Made by a program: the position numbers and the translations under genes | NCBI GenBank assembly: GCA_016342355.1 | Contig: JAEINP010000017.1 | Coordinates: 1-64,000 of the forward strand | DNA: 64,000 nucleotides | Source of the DNA: Desulfatibacillum sp. | GTDB lineage: Bacteria; Desulfobacterota; Desulfobacteria; Desulfobacterales; Desulfatibacillaceae | Direction: 5' to 3' | Notes under the pieces: model-generated | What the model saw: only the letters and a program-made list of their open reading frames with translations | Databases searched by the model: none | Told to the model about the DNA's origin: nothing | Shown: in pieces, positions 51,213 through 61,404 of the stretch | Numbering within the stretch: the first letter of the stretch is position 1 | Layout of the letters: the number at the start of each line of letters is the position of its first letter

Positions 51213-54200
51213 ATGGAAAACTGTTTCCTGGGAATAGATGTGGGGTCCGTGTCGGTTTCCGTGGCTTTGGTCACGCAAGATAAAATGGTGGTTAACACCG
51301 CCTATGCCTTTCACCACGGCGATGTGGCGGGCTGCCTGGGCAAAATCCTGGACCAGGGTTTTGACCTTTCGGCTGTCCGTGCCATTGCCGCCACCACGTC
51401 CACGCCCGGCTTTGTGAACGCGGACACCCGGATAGACAATCGGGTCGCCACCATTGCGGGCGTTAAGGTTTTTCACCCGGACGTACGGTCCATCTTGATT
51501 GTGGGAGCGGAAAAATTCGGCCTGATCCTTTTTGACGAGCAGGGCGATTACACCGGCTACAAATCCAATACCTCCTGCGCGGCGGGTACCGGCAGCTTTC
51601 TGGATCAGCAGGCAAACCGGCTGAACCTTGCGGGTATCGAAGACCTGTGCCTGGTTGCCCTGACCAACCAGGGAGGCATCCCGAAAATCGCCTCCCGATG
51701 TGCGGTTTTCGCAAAAACCGATCTGGTCCACGCCCAGCAGGAGGGTTATTCGTTACCGGAAATCTGCGACGGCCTGTGCATGGGATTGGCGAAAAACATC
51801 GCCGACACCCTCACCAGCAGGCACGGCCAGGTTTTGGAGCCCCTCATTTTTGTGGGCGGGGTATCCAAGAACAAGGCGGTTCAGCGGCATTTGGAAAGCC
51901 TTATGGGGAAAATAATCACGCCCGACGCCACCGGCGTGTATCCCGCCATAGGCGCTGCCTGCATCCTGGCGGAGGAAAACATCCAAGCCTCCGGAACCTG
52001 GACTGCGGCCTCCCTCATTAAGGATCGGGAGGAACTCACGACTTCCTTTACTTCGCCCCTGGAATTGTCCCTGTCCGTCCATCCTGATTTTGGCTCCCAT
52101 GCTTATTTGTATCCCCAGGAAAAAGAAAAAACCCCGGAAAGCGTGGAAGTGGATGTGTACACCCCCGATCTGCCCCGGAACGCCACCCTGTTCATGGGGC
52201 TGGATATCGGCTCCACCAGCACCAAGACCGTGTTCACCCTGCCGGACGGCGCGGTGGCCGCCGGTTTTTACACCCGCACGGCCGGACGGCCCCTGACCGC
52301 CACCCAGCGCATTTTCAAGGCCATGGATCATTTTCTCCGGGAATACGCCCCGGACGCCGCAATCGCCGGTGCCGCAACCACAGGCTCGGGCAGGAAGTTC
52401 ATTGGGCAGATCATTGGGGCTGACCTGGTCTTGGACGAAATCACGGCCCACGCCCGGGCCGCCTGCCAACTGGAACCTTTGGTGGACACCATCATTGAAA
52501 TCGGAGGCCAGGATTCCAAATTTACCTGCCTGAAAAACGGGTCCGTGGTTTTTTCCACCATGAACACCGTGTGCGCGGCGGGTACGGGCTCCTTTGTGGA
52601 GGAACAGGCCCAGCGCCTGGGATGCCCTTTGGAAGACTATTCGGCCCGGGCCATGGGGAGGCAGGCCCCCGTGACCAGTGACCGGTGCACGGTTTTTATG
52701 GAAAGGGACATTAATTATTTCCTGGCGTCCGGGTGCACCAAGGACGAAATGCTGGCTTCCACCCTCCATTCCATCTGCGAGAACTATCTCACCAAGGTGG
52801 CCACGGCCAGCAGGATAGGGGACAGGATCATTTTCACAGGGGCCACGGCCAAGAACAAGGCCCTGGTCGCCGCCTTTGAACAAAAACTTGGCAAGCCCAT
52901 TTTGGTGTCCAAATATTGCCACCTGACAGGGGCCTTGGGCGCGGCCCTGGCCCTGGCCGACTCCCCGGCTCTGGAATCCCGGTTTGCGGGCATGGATCTC
53001 TATAAGAAGGACATCCCCGTGGAGTCCGAGGTCTGCCAGTTGTGCACCAACCATTGCAAGATCACCAAAGCCATGATCAATGGCCGCACCTCCGCCTTTG
53101 GCTTTTTGTGCGGCAGGGATTACGATACCCAAAAAAAGGTGGATTCCAACACATCCGGCTTTGACCTGTTCAGGGAAAGAAAAAATCTCCACGCCTTCAC
53201 CCCTGCGGCGAAGCAGGGGCCGGTGGTGGGCATTCCATCCGCTTTGCATGTGTTTGACGACGTGACTATGTGGCGCAGGTTTTTCGATCACTTGGGCATA
53301 CGAACCATCACCAGCAGCGCCTATAAAACCGCCATCAAGGACGGGAAAAGCCTGTGCCGGACCGATTTTTGCGCTCCCATAACCGCCCTGCACGGCCATG
53401 CCAGTCATTTGCTGTCCAAGGCGGAGTTTGTGTTCATGCCCTTTTACCTGGAGCAAAAGCAAAACACCCGCAAGGTCAGACGCCAGTATTGCTATTACAC
53501 CCAATATGCCCCGGCCCTGGCCGAATCCGTGGGAGACCGGGACCGCTTCTTAACCCCTTTGGTGAACTATGTGTACAGTCCTTGGCATGTCAAAAAACAG
53601 CTTTATGAGATGCTAAAAAAAATCCCCGGGACAGACATCGGGTTCATGAAGGTGTCCGAAGCCTATGACCTGGCCCAGGAAGAAAAAAACGCCCGCCAGG
53701 AAGCGTTGCAGGGCATGTACGAAAAATTTTCCTCCCCGGATAACCTGAACGTGGTGCTTCTGGGCAGGCCCTACACCATTTTAAGCCCGGGCATGAACAA
53801 GAACATCCCGGGCATTTTTTCCTCCATGGGCATCCGTACTTTTTATTCCGACATGGTAAAGACACAGGGCAAGGACCTCTCCCAGATCAGGGAAATCCTG
53901 GACACTCTCCATTGGCACTATGCATCCAAAATCCTGGAAACAGCCGCCGCCGTGGCCCAAACCGAAGGGGCTTATCCGGTGTTTATCACCTCTTTCCGGT
54001 GCTCCCCCGACGCCTTTGTGACCGATTATTTCAAACGGGTCATGGAAGCCCATGGCAAGCCCTATCTGGTGCTTCAACTGGACGAGCATGATTCCGCCGT
54101 GGGGTACGAAACCCGCATTGAGGCGGCCATCAGGTCCTTTAGGAACCATTTTGAACAAACCCGCCGACCTGCTGTTTCGTCTCTCCCGCCCATGACCTTC

Positions 54201-55415
54201 GCCAAAGAGGAATACGTGGACGGCAAAACCCTGGTTATTCCCAATTGGGACCCCATCGCCATGCCTCTGGTGGCGGCCGTGCTCCAGGGCCGGGGAATCG
54301 ACGCCCGGCTTTTGGAGGAAAGCGAGCCGGTTATCATGAAAAGCATGCGCCACAACACCGGCCAGTGCGTGCCCATGAACGTCATCGCCGAGGAATTCCG
54401 GGAATATGTCACCAAGCATGACCTGGACCCGGCCAAGACCCTCTTGTGGGCGCCCGAGGGAAAATGGGCGTGCAACCTGGGTGTCTTTCCCCTGTATCTT
54501 AAGAACGCCATCAACAGCATGGGCGGGGGCATGGAAAAGGCTGGAGTCTACGCCGGAAACGCCTCGTTCATGGATATATCCGTCAAACTGCCGGTTTCCA
54601 TTTATCTGTGCTATCTATTGGGCGGTCTGGTTAATAGGGTCGGGTGCGCCATCCGTCCCTATGAAACTGTGCCGGGAATGACCGACGCCATCCTGGACCG
54701 GTCCCTCAGCCATTTGGCCGAGGCTTTTTTCAACAATTCCGGCGAATACGAAGCCGCTGAAAAAGTGGTCACATGGTTTCAAAGCATTCCTGTTAATCGC
54801 ACGAACCGGCCCAAGGCCGCCATCATGGGCGATATGTACGTGGTGGATAACCACGTCATGAACCAGAACCTGGTCCGCTTTATTGAAGCCAACGGGGGCG
54901 AGGCCGTCACCACACCGTACAGTTCCCACCTCAAGATGATTGCCGGGGCCTATCTGCGGCGTTGGTTCATGGAAGGCCTTTACCTGAGCGCCATATCCTC
55001 CAAGGCATTCCTTGCCGCTTCGGTCCAGATAGAAAAGAAATACAATCGTTTGTTCGCTCAGTTGTTGGGCGAGCAGAACGAAAGTTTCGAAGAGCCCTTT
55101 ACGGAAATCCTGCCCAAATACGGGGTGCTTCGCGAAAACACAGGAGAGACCATGGACAACATCGTCAAGGCCTGGTACTTGAAAAGGCAATATCCGGATT
55201 TGGCGTTGATCATCCACACCACTCCGGCGTTTTGTTGCCCCTCCATGGTCACGGAGGCCTTGGCCCATAAAATCGAGGAGATTACCGGCGTGCCTTTTGT
55301 TTCTGTAACCTACGATGGCACTGGCGGCAGCAAGAACGACGCCATCATCCCCTATTTGAAATATCCCAAAACCAAAACACCTCCCATGCCCGAGGAAACC
55401 AGGAGAGTGTATTGA
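51213..55415 (+). CDS. 1400-aa BadF/BadG/BcrA/BcrD-type (HgdC) activase with two ATPase domains and DUF2229-like C-terminus
   Basis: Two ASKHA ATPase domains follow one another. The first has GIDVGSVSVSVAL near residue 6, SCAAGTGSFLDQQANRL near 123 and FVGGVSKNKA near 213. The second has MGLDIGSTSTKTVF near 328, GGQDSKFTC near 431, VCAAGTGSFVEEQAQRLG near 453 and FTGATAKNKALV near 545. These resemble activators of 2-hydroxyacyl-CoA dehydratases and benzoyl-CoA reductases, which hydrolyse ATP to drive low-potential electron transfer. A Cys-rich CQLCTNHCKITK segment near 606, CRTDFCAP near 713 and NTGQCVPMN near 1048 lie in a DUF2229/HgdB-like part. Its dehydratase partner is not in the window. 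Confidence 0.85.
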   Translation: MENCFLGIDVGSVSVSVALVTQDKMVVNTAYAFHHGDVAGCLGKILDQGFDLSAVRAIAATTSTPGFVNADTRIDNRVATIAGVKVFHPDVRSILIVGAEKFGLILFDEQGDYTGYKSNTSCAAGTGSFLDQQANRLNLAGIEDLCLVALTNQGGIPKIASRCAVFAKTDLVHAQQEGYSLPEICDGLCMGLAKNIADTLTSRHGQVLEPLIFVGGVSKNKAVQRHLESLMGKIITPDATGVYPAIGAACILAEENIQASGTWTAASLIKDREELTTSFTSPLELSLSVHPDFGSHAYLYPQEKEKTPESVEVDVYTPDLPRNATLFMGLDIGSTSTKTVFTLPDGAVAAGFYTRTAGRPLTATQRIFKAMDHFLREYAPDAAIAGAATTGSGRKFIGQIIGADLVLDEITAHARAACQLEPLVDTIIEIGGQDSKFTCLKNGSVVFSTMNTVCAAGTGSFVEEQAQRLGCPLEDYSARAMGRQAPVTSDRCTVFMERDINYFLASGCTKDEMLASTLHSICENYLTKVATASRIGDRIIFTGATAKNKALVAAFEQKLGKPILVSKYCHLTGALGAALALADSPALESRFAGMDLYKKDIPVESEVCQLCTNHCKITKAMINGRTSAFGFLCGRDYDTQKKVDSNTSGFDLFRERKNLHAFTPAAKQGPVVGIPSALHVFDDVTMWRRFFDHLGIRTITSSAYKTAIKDGKSLCRTDFCAPITALHGHASHLLSKAEFVFMPFYLEQKQNTRKVRRQYCYYTQYAPALAESVGDRDRFLTPLVNYVYSPWHVKKQLYEMLKKIPGTDIGFMKVSEAYDLAQEEKNARQEALQGMYEKFSSPDNLNVVLLGRPYTILSPGMNKNIPGIFSSMGIRTFYSDMVKTQGKDLSQIREILDTLHWHYASKILETAAAVAQTEGAYPVFITSFRCSPDAFVTDYFKRVMEAHGKPYLVLQLDEHDSAVGYETRIEAAIRSFRNHFEQTRRPAVSSLPPMTFAKEEYVDGKTLVIPNWDPIAMPLVAAVLQGRGIDARLLEESEPVIMKSMRHNTGQCVPMNVIAEEFREYVTKHDLDPAKTLLWAPEGKWACNLGVFPLYLKNAINSMGGGMEKAGVYAGNASFMDISVKLPVSIYLCYLLGGLVNRVGCAIRPYETVPGMTDAILDRSLSHLAEAFFNNSGEYEAAEKVVTWFQSIPVNRTNRPKAAIMGDMYVVDNHVMNQNLVRFIEANGGEAVTTPYSSHLKMIAGAYLRRWFMEGLYLSAISSKAFLAASVQIEKKYNRLFAQLLGEQNESFEEPFTEILPKYGVLRENTGETMDNIVKAWYLKRQYPDLALIIHTTPAFCCPSMVTEALAHKIEEITGVPFVSVTYDGTGGSKNDAIIPYLKYPKTKTPPMPEETRRVY

Positions 55416-56218
55416 AAAACTTCGTCCGGGCGGCGGTATTGGTTCTGTTGGTGTTGCTGATTCCTGGCTGCATCTCCAAATTGGTTTATCATCCCACCCG
55501 GGACTTTCAATATACCCCTCAGGATATAGGCCTGGCCTTCGAGGAAGTGTTCCTGGAAAGCACCCGGGGAAATGAAATTCACGGATGGTATGTGCCCTGC
55601 CAGAACGCCCGGGCTACGGTGCTGTTTTGCCATGGCAACGCAGGCAACATCAGTCACCGTATTTCCCATGTGAAAATTTTTCATGACCTGTCCCTGTCCC
55701 TGTTGATTTTCGATTACCAGGGCTTTGGGAAAAGCCAGGGCAACCCCTCGGAGCAAGCCACCTATGACGACGCCCGGGCCGGTTGGGATTTTCTTGTTAA
55801 GGAAAAAGGCGCTCTGCCGGAAGACATCGTGATTTTCGGCAAGTCCCTTGGCGGGGCCATTGCCATTGAACTGGCCGCGGAGGTTCAACCCGGCGCCTTG
55901 TTCGTGGATTCCTCGTTCACCTCCACCTATGACGTTGCCAAGGCCCATTATGGTTGGGCGCCTCGTTTTTTGTTGAGGAACTACCCCTACGACTCCATTT
56001 CCCGGATTTCCAAGCTACAGGCTCCGGTTTGTTTTTTCCACAGCCAACTGGACGACGTCATCCCCTACGAACAAGGCGTGGCCCTGTTCCAGGCGGCGCC
56101 TGAACCCAAGGCATTTGTAGAGTTATCCGGCTCCCATAACGACGGGTTTGTGAAATCCCTGGATCTTTATTCGAAGGCCATAGACGCATTTATAAAAGAA
56201 CACATGGAAGATTTATGA
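55412..56218 (+). CDS. Lipoprotein alpha/beta hydrolase, TTG start
   Basis: 268 aa. The TTG at 55412 overlaps the stop of the activase (TTGA), with AGGAG six bases before, so translation is coupled. The signal sequence ends in a lipobox, LIPGC with Cys20. The alpha/beta hydrolase core is complete: FCHGNAGN, the nucleophile elbow FGKSLGG near 149, the acid in QLDDVIP and the base in GSHNDGF. It matches the BEM46-like lipoprotein hydrolase group. Substrate unknown; anchored to the membrane or envelope. Confidence 0.85.
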   Translation: MKNFVRAAVLVLLVLLIPGCISKLVYHPTRDFQYTPQDIGLAFEEVFLESTRGNEIHGWYVPCQNARATVLFCHGNAGNISHRISHVKIFHDLSLSLLIFDYQGFGKSQGNPSEQATYDDARAGWDFLVKEKGALPEDIVIFGKSLGGAIAIELAAEVQPGALFVDSSFTSTYDVAKAHYGWAPRFLLRNYPYDSISRISKLQAPVCFFHSQLDDVIPYEQGVALFQAAPEPKAFVELSGSHNDGFVKSLDLYSKAIDAFIKEHMEDL

Positions 56219-56754
56219 AGATAAAAATTTGTATTATGGCGGCGGCCCTGGTTTTTGTGTTCGGGGCCGTCTTTTCATCTTATGCCGAGGACTCCAGGCA
56301 GGAGGCCATGGACCTTCTGGCCGAGGCCCGTGTGGAAAGATGCCGCATTTGCGTGGAAAAGCTCCGGGCCAAGGCATTCAAAATGCTGGACTATGTGTAT
56401 TATCCGGGTCTGGAAATCGCCTCGACCGAATCCTGTGTGTTTGAAAAATCAGAGTTGGAAAATCAGCTTGTTCTGAACTGCAATGGGGAAACGCCCAGCA
56501 ATCCCGACTATCCCCGTGTGACCTTTCTGTTTCATACCCGGGAGACTCATCTGGTGGGCATTGACCCCCAGGATTACACTTCGGATGGCATGGCTGAAAC
56601 AATCCGCAACGCCCCGGAGGGAGCCAGGTTTGCAGGCCGGATTCTTATCGTGGCATATCTATACGGAGACGGGGACGGATTCAACCTTTACCCGTCCTCC
56701 AATCATCTTCAGGTTCATTGTAAAATTGAAAATGCAGAAGTGGTTCAGGAGTAA
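56215..56754 (+). CDS. Small secreted protein, unknown
   Basis: 179 aa. A signal peptide ends near SSYAE (residue 24). The rest has four or five cysteines (CRICVEKL, ESCVFEK, LNCNGE, VHCKIE), likely disulfides, and no family I know. It overlaps the hydrolase gene by ATGA, so the activase, hydrolase and this gene form a coupled run. Followed by a hairpin terminator. Confidence 0.7.
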   Translation: MKIKICIMAAALVFVFGAVFSSYAEDSRQEAMDLLAEARVERCRICVEKLRAKAFKMLDYVYYPGLEIASTESCVFEKSELENQLVLNCNGETPSNPDYPRVTFLFHTRETHLVGIDPQDYTSDGMAETIRNAPEGARFAGRILIVAYLYGDGDGFNLYPSSNHLQVHCKIENAEVVQE

Positions 56755-56775
56755 GAAAAAATTCATGGCGCAGGA

Positions 56776-56797
56776 CTGCGGGGCCGAAGCCCCGCAG
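56776..56797. terminator. Hairpin between convergent genes
   Basis: CTGCGGGGC arm, CGAA tetraloop, GCCCCGCAG arm: perfect 9-bp stem with a stable loop between the stop of the secreted protein and the stop of the permease. No long T-run, so modest strength. Confidence 0.7.
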
Positions 56798-56814
56798 CCA
56801 TGGAACCAAAAAGT

Positions 56815-58032
56815 TTATTCGTAGCGCAAAGCCTCGATGGGGTGGAGGCTGGCGGCCTTGCGGGCCGGATAAAAGCCGAAGAATACACCCACCACGGCTG
56901 TAAAAGCCACAGCCATGACGATCACGGACAGATCGGTTTTCACCGAACATCCCAAAACCTCCCCCAGGCCAAAAGCCAGGCCCAGGCCCAATATAATTCC
57001 AAACAGACCGCCAATGAGGCTGAGAATAATGGCCTCCACAAGAAACTGGGCCAGGATGTCGCTGCCCCTGGCCCCCACAGCCATGCGGATGCCAATCTCC
57101 CGGGTGCGTTCGGTCACGGAAACCAGCATGATGTTCATGATGCCTATGCCGCCCACCAAAAGTGACACCCCGGCAATGGCGCTTAACAGGACCGTCAGGG
57201 TGCCTGTGACCTTGGAGGCCATGTCGATGATTTCGGTCTGGCTCCTCAGGCTAAAGTCGTCCTCTTCATTTGCGTGGAGTTTGTGGGTCTTTCGCAAAAT
57301 GGCTGTAATTTCCTCCTTGGCGGCGTCCACCGTATCTTCTGAAACCGCGCTGGCAAGGATGACGCGCACGGTTTTTCCGTCCGACAGCCTGTATAAGGCC
57401 GTGGTGGAAGGGGTAAGAATCACGTCGTCCTGGTCGTTGCCCATGGAGCTTTGGCCCTTTTCCGCCAACACGCCGATGACCTTAAAGGGCACGTTCCGAA
57501 ATCGGATTCTTGCGCCAATGGGGTTTTTATCCCCGAAAAGATTATCCACCACGGTTTGTCCCAAGACCGCCACCTTGGCCCTGATTTTCACGTCCCGCTC
57601 AGTGAAAAAGGTCCCGCTGGCCATCTCATAATTCCTGATGGACAAATATTGCGGGGACACGCCTTCCACCGAGGTGTTCCAGTTGGCGTTCCCTGCAATG
57701 ACCTGGCCCGAAACCCGGACAGACGGGGATACGGCGGCCAACGTGGCGGCTTTTTCACGCAATTCATCCACGTCGTCCATGGTGATGGTGGCCAAGGAAC
57801 CTGAGCCGTGACTCACCCCGCCGGTCCGGCCGGATGAAGAGTGGACCATTATCAGGTTGGTCCCCATGGACGATACCTGGGTTGTGATATCGGCCTGGGA
57901 CCCCTGGCCCAGAGCCATGAGGGAAATAACCGAGCCCACACCAATAATGACGCCCAGCATGGTCAAGAGGCTGCGCATACGGTTTTTCAGAATGCTTTGT
58001 AAAGCCACTTTGACGAACTTGAACCATTTCAT
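56815..58032 (-). CDS. MacB-type ABC transporter permease (FtsX family)
   Basis: 405 aa. One N-terminal transmembrane helix (residues 20-42), a large periplasmic domain of the MacB_PCD type, and three C-terminal helices with the FtsX signature (GGIGIMNIMLVSVTERTREIGIRMAVGAR). Unlike E. coli MacB, the ATPase is a separate gene. It works with the adaptor and TolC protein in export of lipoproteins, peptides or drugs. Start overlaps the ATPase stop by 4 nt. Confidence 0.92.
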   Translation of the reverse strand: MKWFKFVKVALQSILKNRMRSLLTMLGVIIGVGSVISLMALGQGSQADITTQVSSMGTNLIMVHSSSGRTGGVSHGSGSLATITMDDVDELREKAATLAAVSPSVRVSGQVIAGNANWNTSVEGVSPQYLSIRNYEMASGTFFTERDVKIRAKVAVLGQTVVDNLFGDKNPIGARIRFRNVPFKVIGVLAEKGQSSMGNDQDDVILTPSTTALYRLSDGKTVRVILASAVSEDTVDAAKEEITAILRKTHKLHANEEDDFSLRSQTEIIDMASKVTGTLTVLLSAIAGVSLLVGGIGIMNIMLVSVTERTREIGIRMAVGARGSDILAQFLVEAIILSLIGGLFGIILGLGLAFGLGEVLGCSVKTDLSVIVMAVAFTAVVGVFFGFYPARKAASLHPIEALRYE

Positions 58033-58790
58033 GAAATAGCCTCCCGGGGGCCTGATATGTTCGGGAGAGACGCCCCCCCTACCCTTCCGCCGGGATGCAA
58101 GGCCTTGCCGTTCAAATGATCTTCAATAATCCGGCCGTCCCGCATAGTGATCACCCTTTGGGCATGCTGGCCCACTTCCGGCTCATGGGTGACTATCACG
58201 ATGGTGATTCCCTGCAGGTTGAGTTCCCTGAAAAGATTCAACACGTCCAGAGTGGTTTTACTGTCCAGGTTGCCGGTGGGTTCGTCCGCCAGGATAATGG
58301 CCGGATCATTCACCAAGGCCCTGGCAATGGCGACCCGCTGTTGTTGGCCGCCTGAAAGCTGATTGGGCTCGTGGTCCATGCGATTGCCAAGGCCTACCCG
58401 TTCCAACGCCTCGGCAGCCCGTTTTTTGGGATTGTCTCCCTTGCGTTTGCGGCTGTAAAACAGGGGCAGTTGGACGTTTTCCAGGGCGGTTGTCCGGGGC
58501 AGGAGGTTGAATCCCTGAAACACAAACCCGATGCGCTGATTGCGGACATCCGCCAGACGGGCCTTGTCCATGCCGCTCACGTTCACCCCTTCCAGATGGT
58601 ATTCGCCTTCCGTCAGGGTATCCAGGCAGCCAAATATGTTCATGAGGGTGGATTTGCCCGATCCCGAAGTCCCCATGATGGCTACAAATTCCCCGGATAA
58701 AATGGACAGGGACACCCCGTCCAGGGCATGCACCTTTTCTCCCCCCAGGCTGAAGATTTTTTTTGCGTCCTTAAGCAATATGGTTTCCAT
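58029..58790 (-). CDS. ABC transporter ATP-binding protein (MacB/LolD type)
   Basis: 253 aa. Walker [11 protein letters not shown] at residues 39-48, signature [15 protein letters not shown], and Walker [16 protein letters not shown]. The group pairs with FtsX-like permeases. The C-terminal ~25 residues beyond the ATPase core are not conserved in type. The gene sits between the adaptor (71 nt upstream) and the permease. Confidence 0.93.
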   Translation of the reverse strand: METILLKDAKKIFSLGGEKVHALDGVSLSILSGEFVAIMGTSGSGKSTLMNIFGCLDTLTEGEYHLEGVNVSGMDKARLADVRNQRIGFVFQGFNLLPRTTALENVQLPLFYSRKRKGDNPKKRAAEALERVGLGNRMDHEPNQLSGGQQQRVAIARALVNDPAIILADEPTGNLDSKTTLDVLNLFRELNLQGITIVIVTHEPEVGQHAQRVITMRDGRIIEDHLNGKALHPGGRVGGASLPNISGPREAIS

Positions 58791-58861
58791 ACCTATTTTC
58801 CTTTATGAGCCTATCAAATACTCTTACGCTGCGAACCTTCAATACCGGGCTGCTTACCATC

Positions 58862-60049
58862 TCAGGGAGGGCCGCCGCCGCTCCGCCTCGGGGGCCTTGG
58901 CATGAGGCGGGAAAGGATTCCCGTCTTGGACTCCGCCTTTTCCTTTTTGTATCCGGTGATCACCTTGTCGCCCGCATTAATGGTCCCGGAAAGAATGATT
59001 GTATTGGCGCCATCGCTGATACCGATCTCCACCGGAACGGTCCTGGGCCTTTCGCCATTTCGGGCCACAACAAGGGCGCTCCCTTTATTTTCCTGATCCG
59101 CAAACTCGGATGCGGCAAAGACAAGGGCCGAGTTGGGCGCCAAAAGCGCGTCCTTTATCTGAGCGACGACAAAATCCATGGTGGCGGTCATACCCGGCAA
59201 CAATTTGCCGGTATCGTTGGGGGCATCCACCACCACAGTGTAGGTCACCACGTTGGAAACCACTGTGGGGTTCAAACGGATTTGGGAGACTTCCCCCGTA
59301 AAAACCGCGTCCGGGTATGCCTGGACCGTAAAGCGCACGGGTTGCCCTTTGAGGATTTGCCCGATATCGCTTTCATCAACGTCCGCCTCTATCTGCATTT
59401 TGGAAAGATCCTCGGCAATGAGAAACAGGGTGGGAGTGCTGTAACTGGCCGCCACGGTCTGGCCTTCCTCAATGGCCCGTTCGATAACGGTTCCGTCAAT
59501 GGGAGATTTAATGACGGCGTTACCAAGATTGGTCTTTGCCCTGTCCAGGTCCGCCTGGGAGGAAAGGATCGAAGCCTCGGCCGTATCCCTGTCTGTCTCG
59601 TAGCCTAAAAACTCCTGGGCGGACAAATGGCCCTTTTCAAACAAGGGCAGGTTACGGTCATACTCTGCCTTTGCCTGCCTGAGTTTGGCTTTTGCCTGGG
59701 CCAGACCAGCTTTTGCCTGGTTGACCGACGCCACAAACAGGGAAGTGTCCAATTCCGCCAGAACCTGATCCTTTTTCACCGTATCGTTGAAATCCGCCAG
59801 CACCCGGGTGATAATGCCGGAAACCTGGGTGCCCACCTCCACCGTACCTACGGCAGCCAGGGTGCCTGTGCTGGAAACCAGGGTCTCCATATTGCCTTGG
59901 GTTACAGCCATGGTCTGAAAAGGAGAAGTTTCGGCGGTGGGTGTTTCCGTTGAATAGTAATACCGGCGGGCGCCCAATAGAATAAAAGCTATCCCGCACA
60001 CAATAAGCAGGCCCTTTAATATTTTAAACAACACTTTGAGTATTTTCAT
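58862..60049 (-). CDS. Periplasmic adaptor (MacA/HlyD family)
   Basis: 395 aa. N-terminal membrane anchor (residues 5-25), a biotinyl-lipoyl-like half (GTVEVGTQVSGIITRVLADFNDTVKKDQVLAELD), a coiled-coil hairpin (QAKAGLAQAKAKLRQAKAEYDR) and beta-barrel regions (GQPVRFTVQAYPDAVFTGEV), as in MacA. It bridges the inner membrane permease and TolC. The C-terminus ends in a proline/arginine tract (PRPPRRSGGGPP). The start overlaps the stop of the TolC gene by one base (TAATG). Confidence 0.9.
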   Translation of the reverse strand: MKILKVLFKILKGLLIVCGIAFILLGARRYYYSTETPTAETSPFQTMAVTQGNMETLVSSTGTLAAVGTVEVGTQVSGIITRVLADFNDTVKKDQVLAELDTSLFVASVNQAKAGLAQAKAKLRQAKAEYDRNLPLFEKGHLSAQEFLGYETDRDTAEASILSSQADLDRAKTNLGNAVIKSPIDGTVIERAIEEGQTVAASYSTPTLFLIAEDLSKMQIEADVDESDIGQILKGQPVRFTVQAYPDAVFTGEVSQIRLNPTVVSNVVTYTVVVDAPNDTGKLLPGMTATMDFVVAQIKDALLAPNSALVFAASEFADQENKGSALVVARNGERPRTVPVEIGISDGANTIILSGTINAGDKVITGYKKEKAESKTGILSRLMPRPPRRSGGGPP

Positions 60050-61404
60050 TATTCTTCCTCCGATGCAAAGGCCGATGCGTCCAGGGTTCCCGTATAAAAA
60101 GCCAGGGCCAATGCCTGGACCCGCAGGTTCACATCCGCTTCGATTCGGCCATATTGGGCTTCCACATAGGTTGTGCGGGCCTGGGTGAGTTCCGTCAAAG
60201 TGGAGGCCCCCACGCTATAACGTTGGTAACTGGATTCCATGGCCTGAGCCGCATATTGCAACCGATCCCGGGTGACCTGCACCTTTTTGGCGGCGGTTTC
60301 ATAGTCCGCCACGGCCTGGCCGATTTCCGCCTCCACCTGCCTTTTGAGCTTTTCCAATTGCAGTTCCGTGTTGTTCAGGCTGATGCGAGCCTTGGCCACA
60401 TTGTTTTTAGTAATATTCCGGTCAAAAATCGGGATGGCCAGGGATAAGCCTACCCGGGCGTCCATGCTTTCATCCCAGAACTGATCCTCGAAACTGTTAT
60501 TCTGAAGGCTGGAATAATTTGTTCCCACCTCTCCGAATAGATCCAGGCTGGGCCAGAATCCCGCCTTGCTTTCCCGGATTTGGGCCTGGGCCGAGGAAAT
60601 GGATTCCACCCGGGCCAGAATGTCAGGCCGCTGGGAAAACGCCGAATTGAGCATGGTTGGCATATCCACAGTTTCAGTGAGAACCTCCTGGCTGAGATTG
60701 GGCGCCGTCACCTCGAAATTCGCCGTGGCAGGCATGCCGATGGCTTCCATGAGCTTTATTCGGCTCACCGAATAGTCCCTCTGGGCGGTCAGCAGCGTCA
60801 ATTGGGCCGACGAAGTCTCCGCCTGCTGCTGGTAAAGATCGGTTATGGGACGGGACCCTGCATTGAAAAACGCCTGAATCTCCTCCAGTTGCCGGGTATT
60901 TTCGTCCAGGTTGTTTTCCGCCACACCAATGCTTTCCTTGTCCGTGTACGCCTGGAAATAGGCCGCCATGGTTTGGTAAATCACACTCTGCACGGTCCGG
61001 GATTGGGTGTTTTGCTCCGCAGACAGGGAGTATTGAGATTTTTCCAAAGAGGCTTGGTCTGCATACCCGTTGAACAAATTGACATTGGTGGACAAGGCCC
61101 CGCTCAAAGATTGATAGGTATCGTCCTGGGTGGATTCCTTACGGTCCGCCGTGGTGGACCAGGACGAACTGGCCGACAGGCTGGGCAGGAAATCGTCCTT
61201 ATCCTGTTTGAGAGAAATTTTTGCGCTTTTAACGCTGTTGCCCGCCAGCCCCAGGTCCTGGTTATGCTCCAGGGCCATGGACACGGCTTTTTCCATGGTC
61301 AGAATCGGGGCGTCCTGGGCAAGGGCCTGCAGGGCGCCTGAAAATAGCCCCAGGATCAGCGCCACCGCAAAAAGTAATTTGTGTCTTGTGCTACACCGTT
61401 TCAT
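60049..61404 (-). CDS. TolC-family outer membrane efflux protein
   Basis: 451 aa with signal peptide (first 29 residues). Two repeats of the outer membrane efflux protein type are visible: long helices with heptads such as QARKLYQTMEDY-like and the NLDENTRQLEEIQAFFNAG segment, and the later SYQRYSVGASTLTELTQARTTYVEAQ. It forms a trimeric channel. First gene of the efflux operon. Confidence 0.88.
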   Translation of the reverse strand: MKRCSTRHKLLFAVALILGLFSGALQALAQDAPILTMEKAVSMALEHNQDLGLAGNSVKSAKISLKQDKDDFLPSLSASSSWSTTADRKESTQDDTYQSLSGALSTNVNLFNGYADQASLEKSQYSLSAEQNTQSRTVQSVIYQTMAAYFQAYTDKESIGVAENNLDENTRQLEEIQAFFNAGSRPITDLYQQQAETSSAQLTLLTAQRDYSVSRIKLMEAIGMPATANFEVTAPNLSQEVLTETVDMPTMLNSAFSQRPDILARVESISSAQAQIRESKAGFWPSLDLFGEVGTNYSSLQNNSFEDQFWDESMDARVGLSLAIPIFDRNITKNNVAKARISLNNTELQLEKLKRQVEAEIGQAVADYETAAKKVQVTRDRLQYAAQAMESSYQRYSVGASTLTELTQARTTYVEAQYGRIEADVNLRVQALALAFYTGTLDASAFASEEE

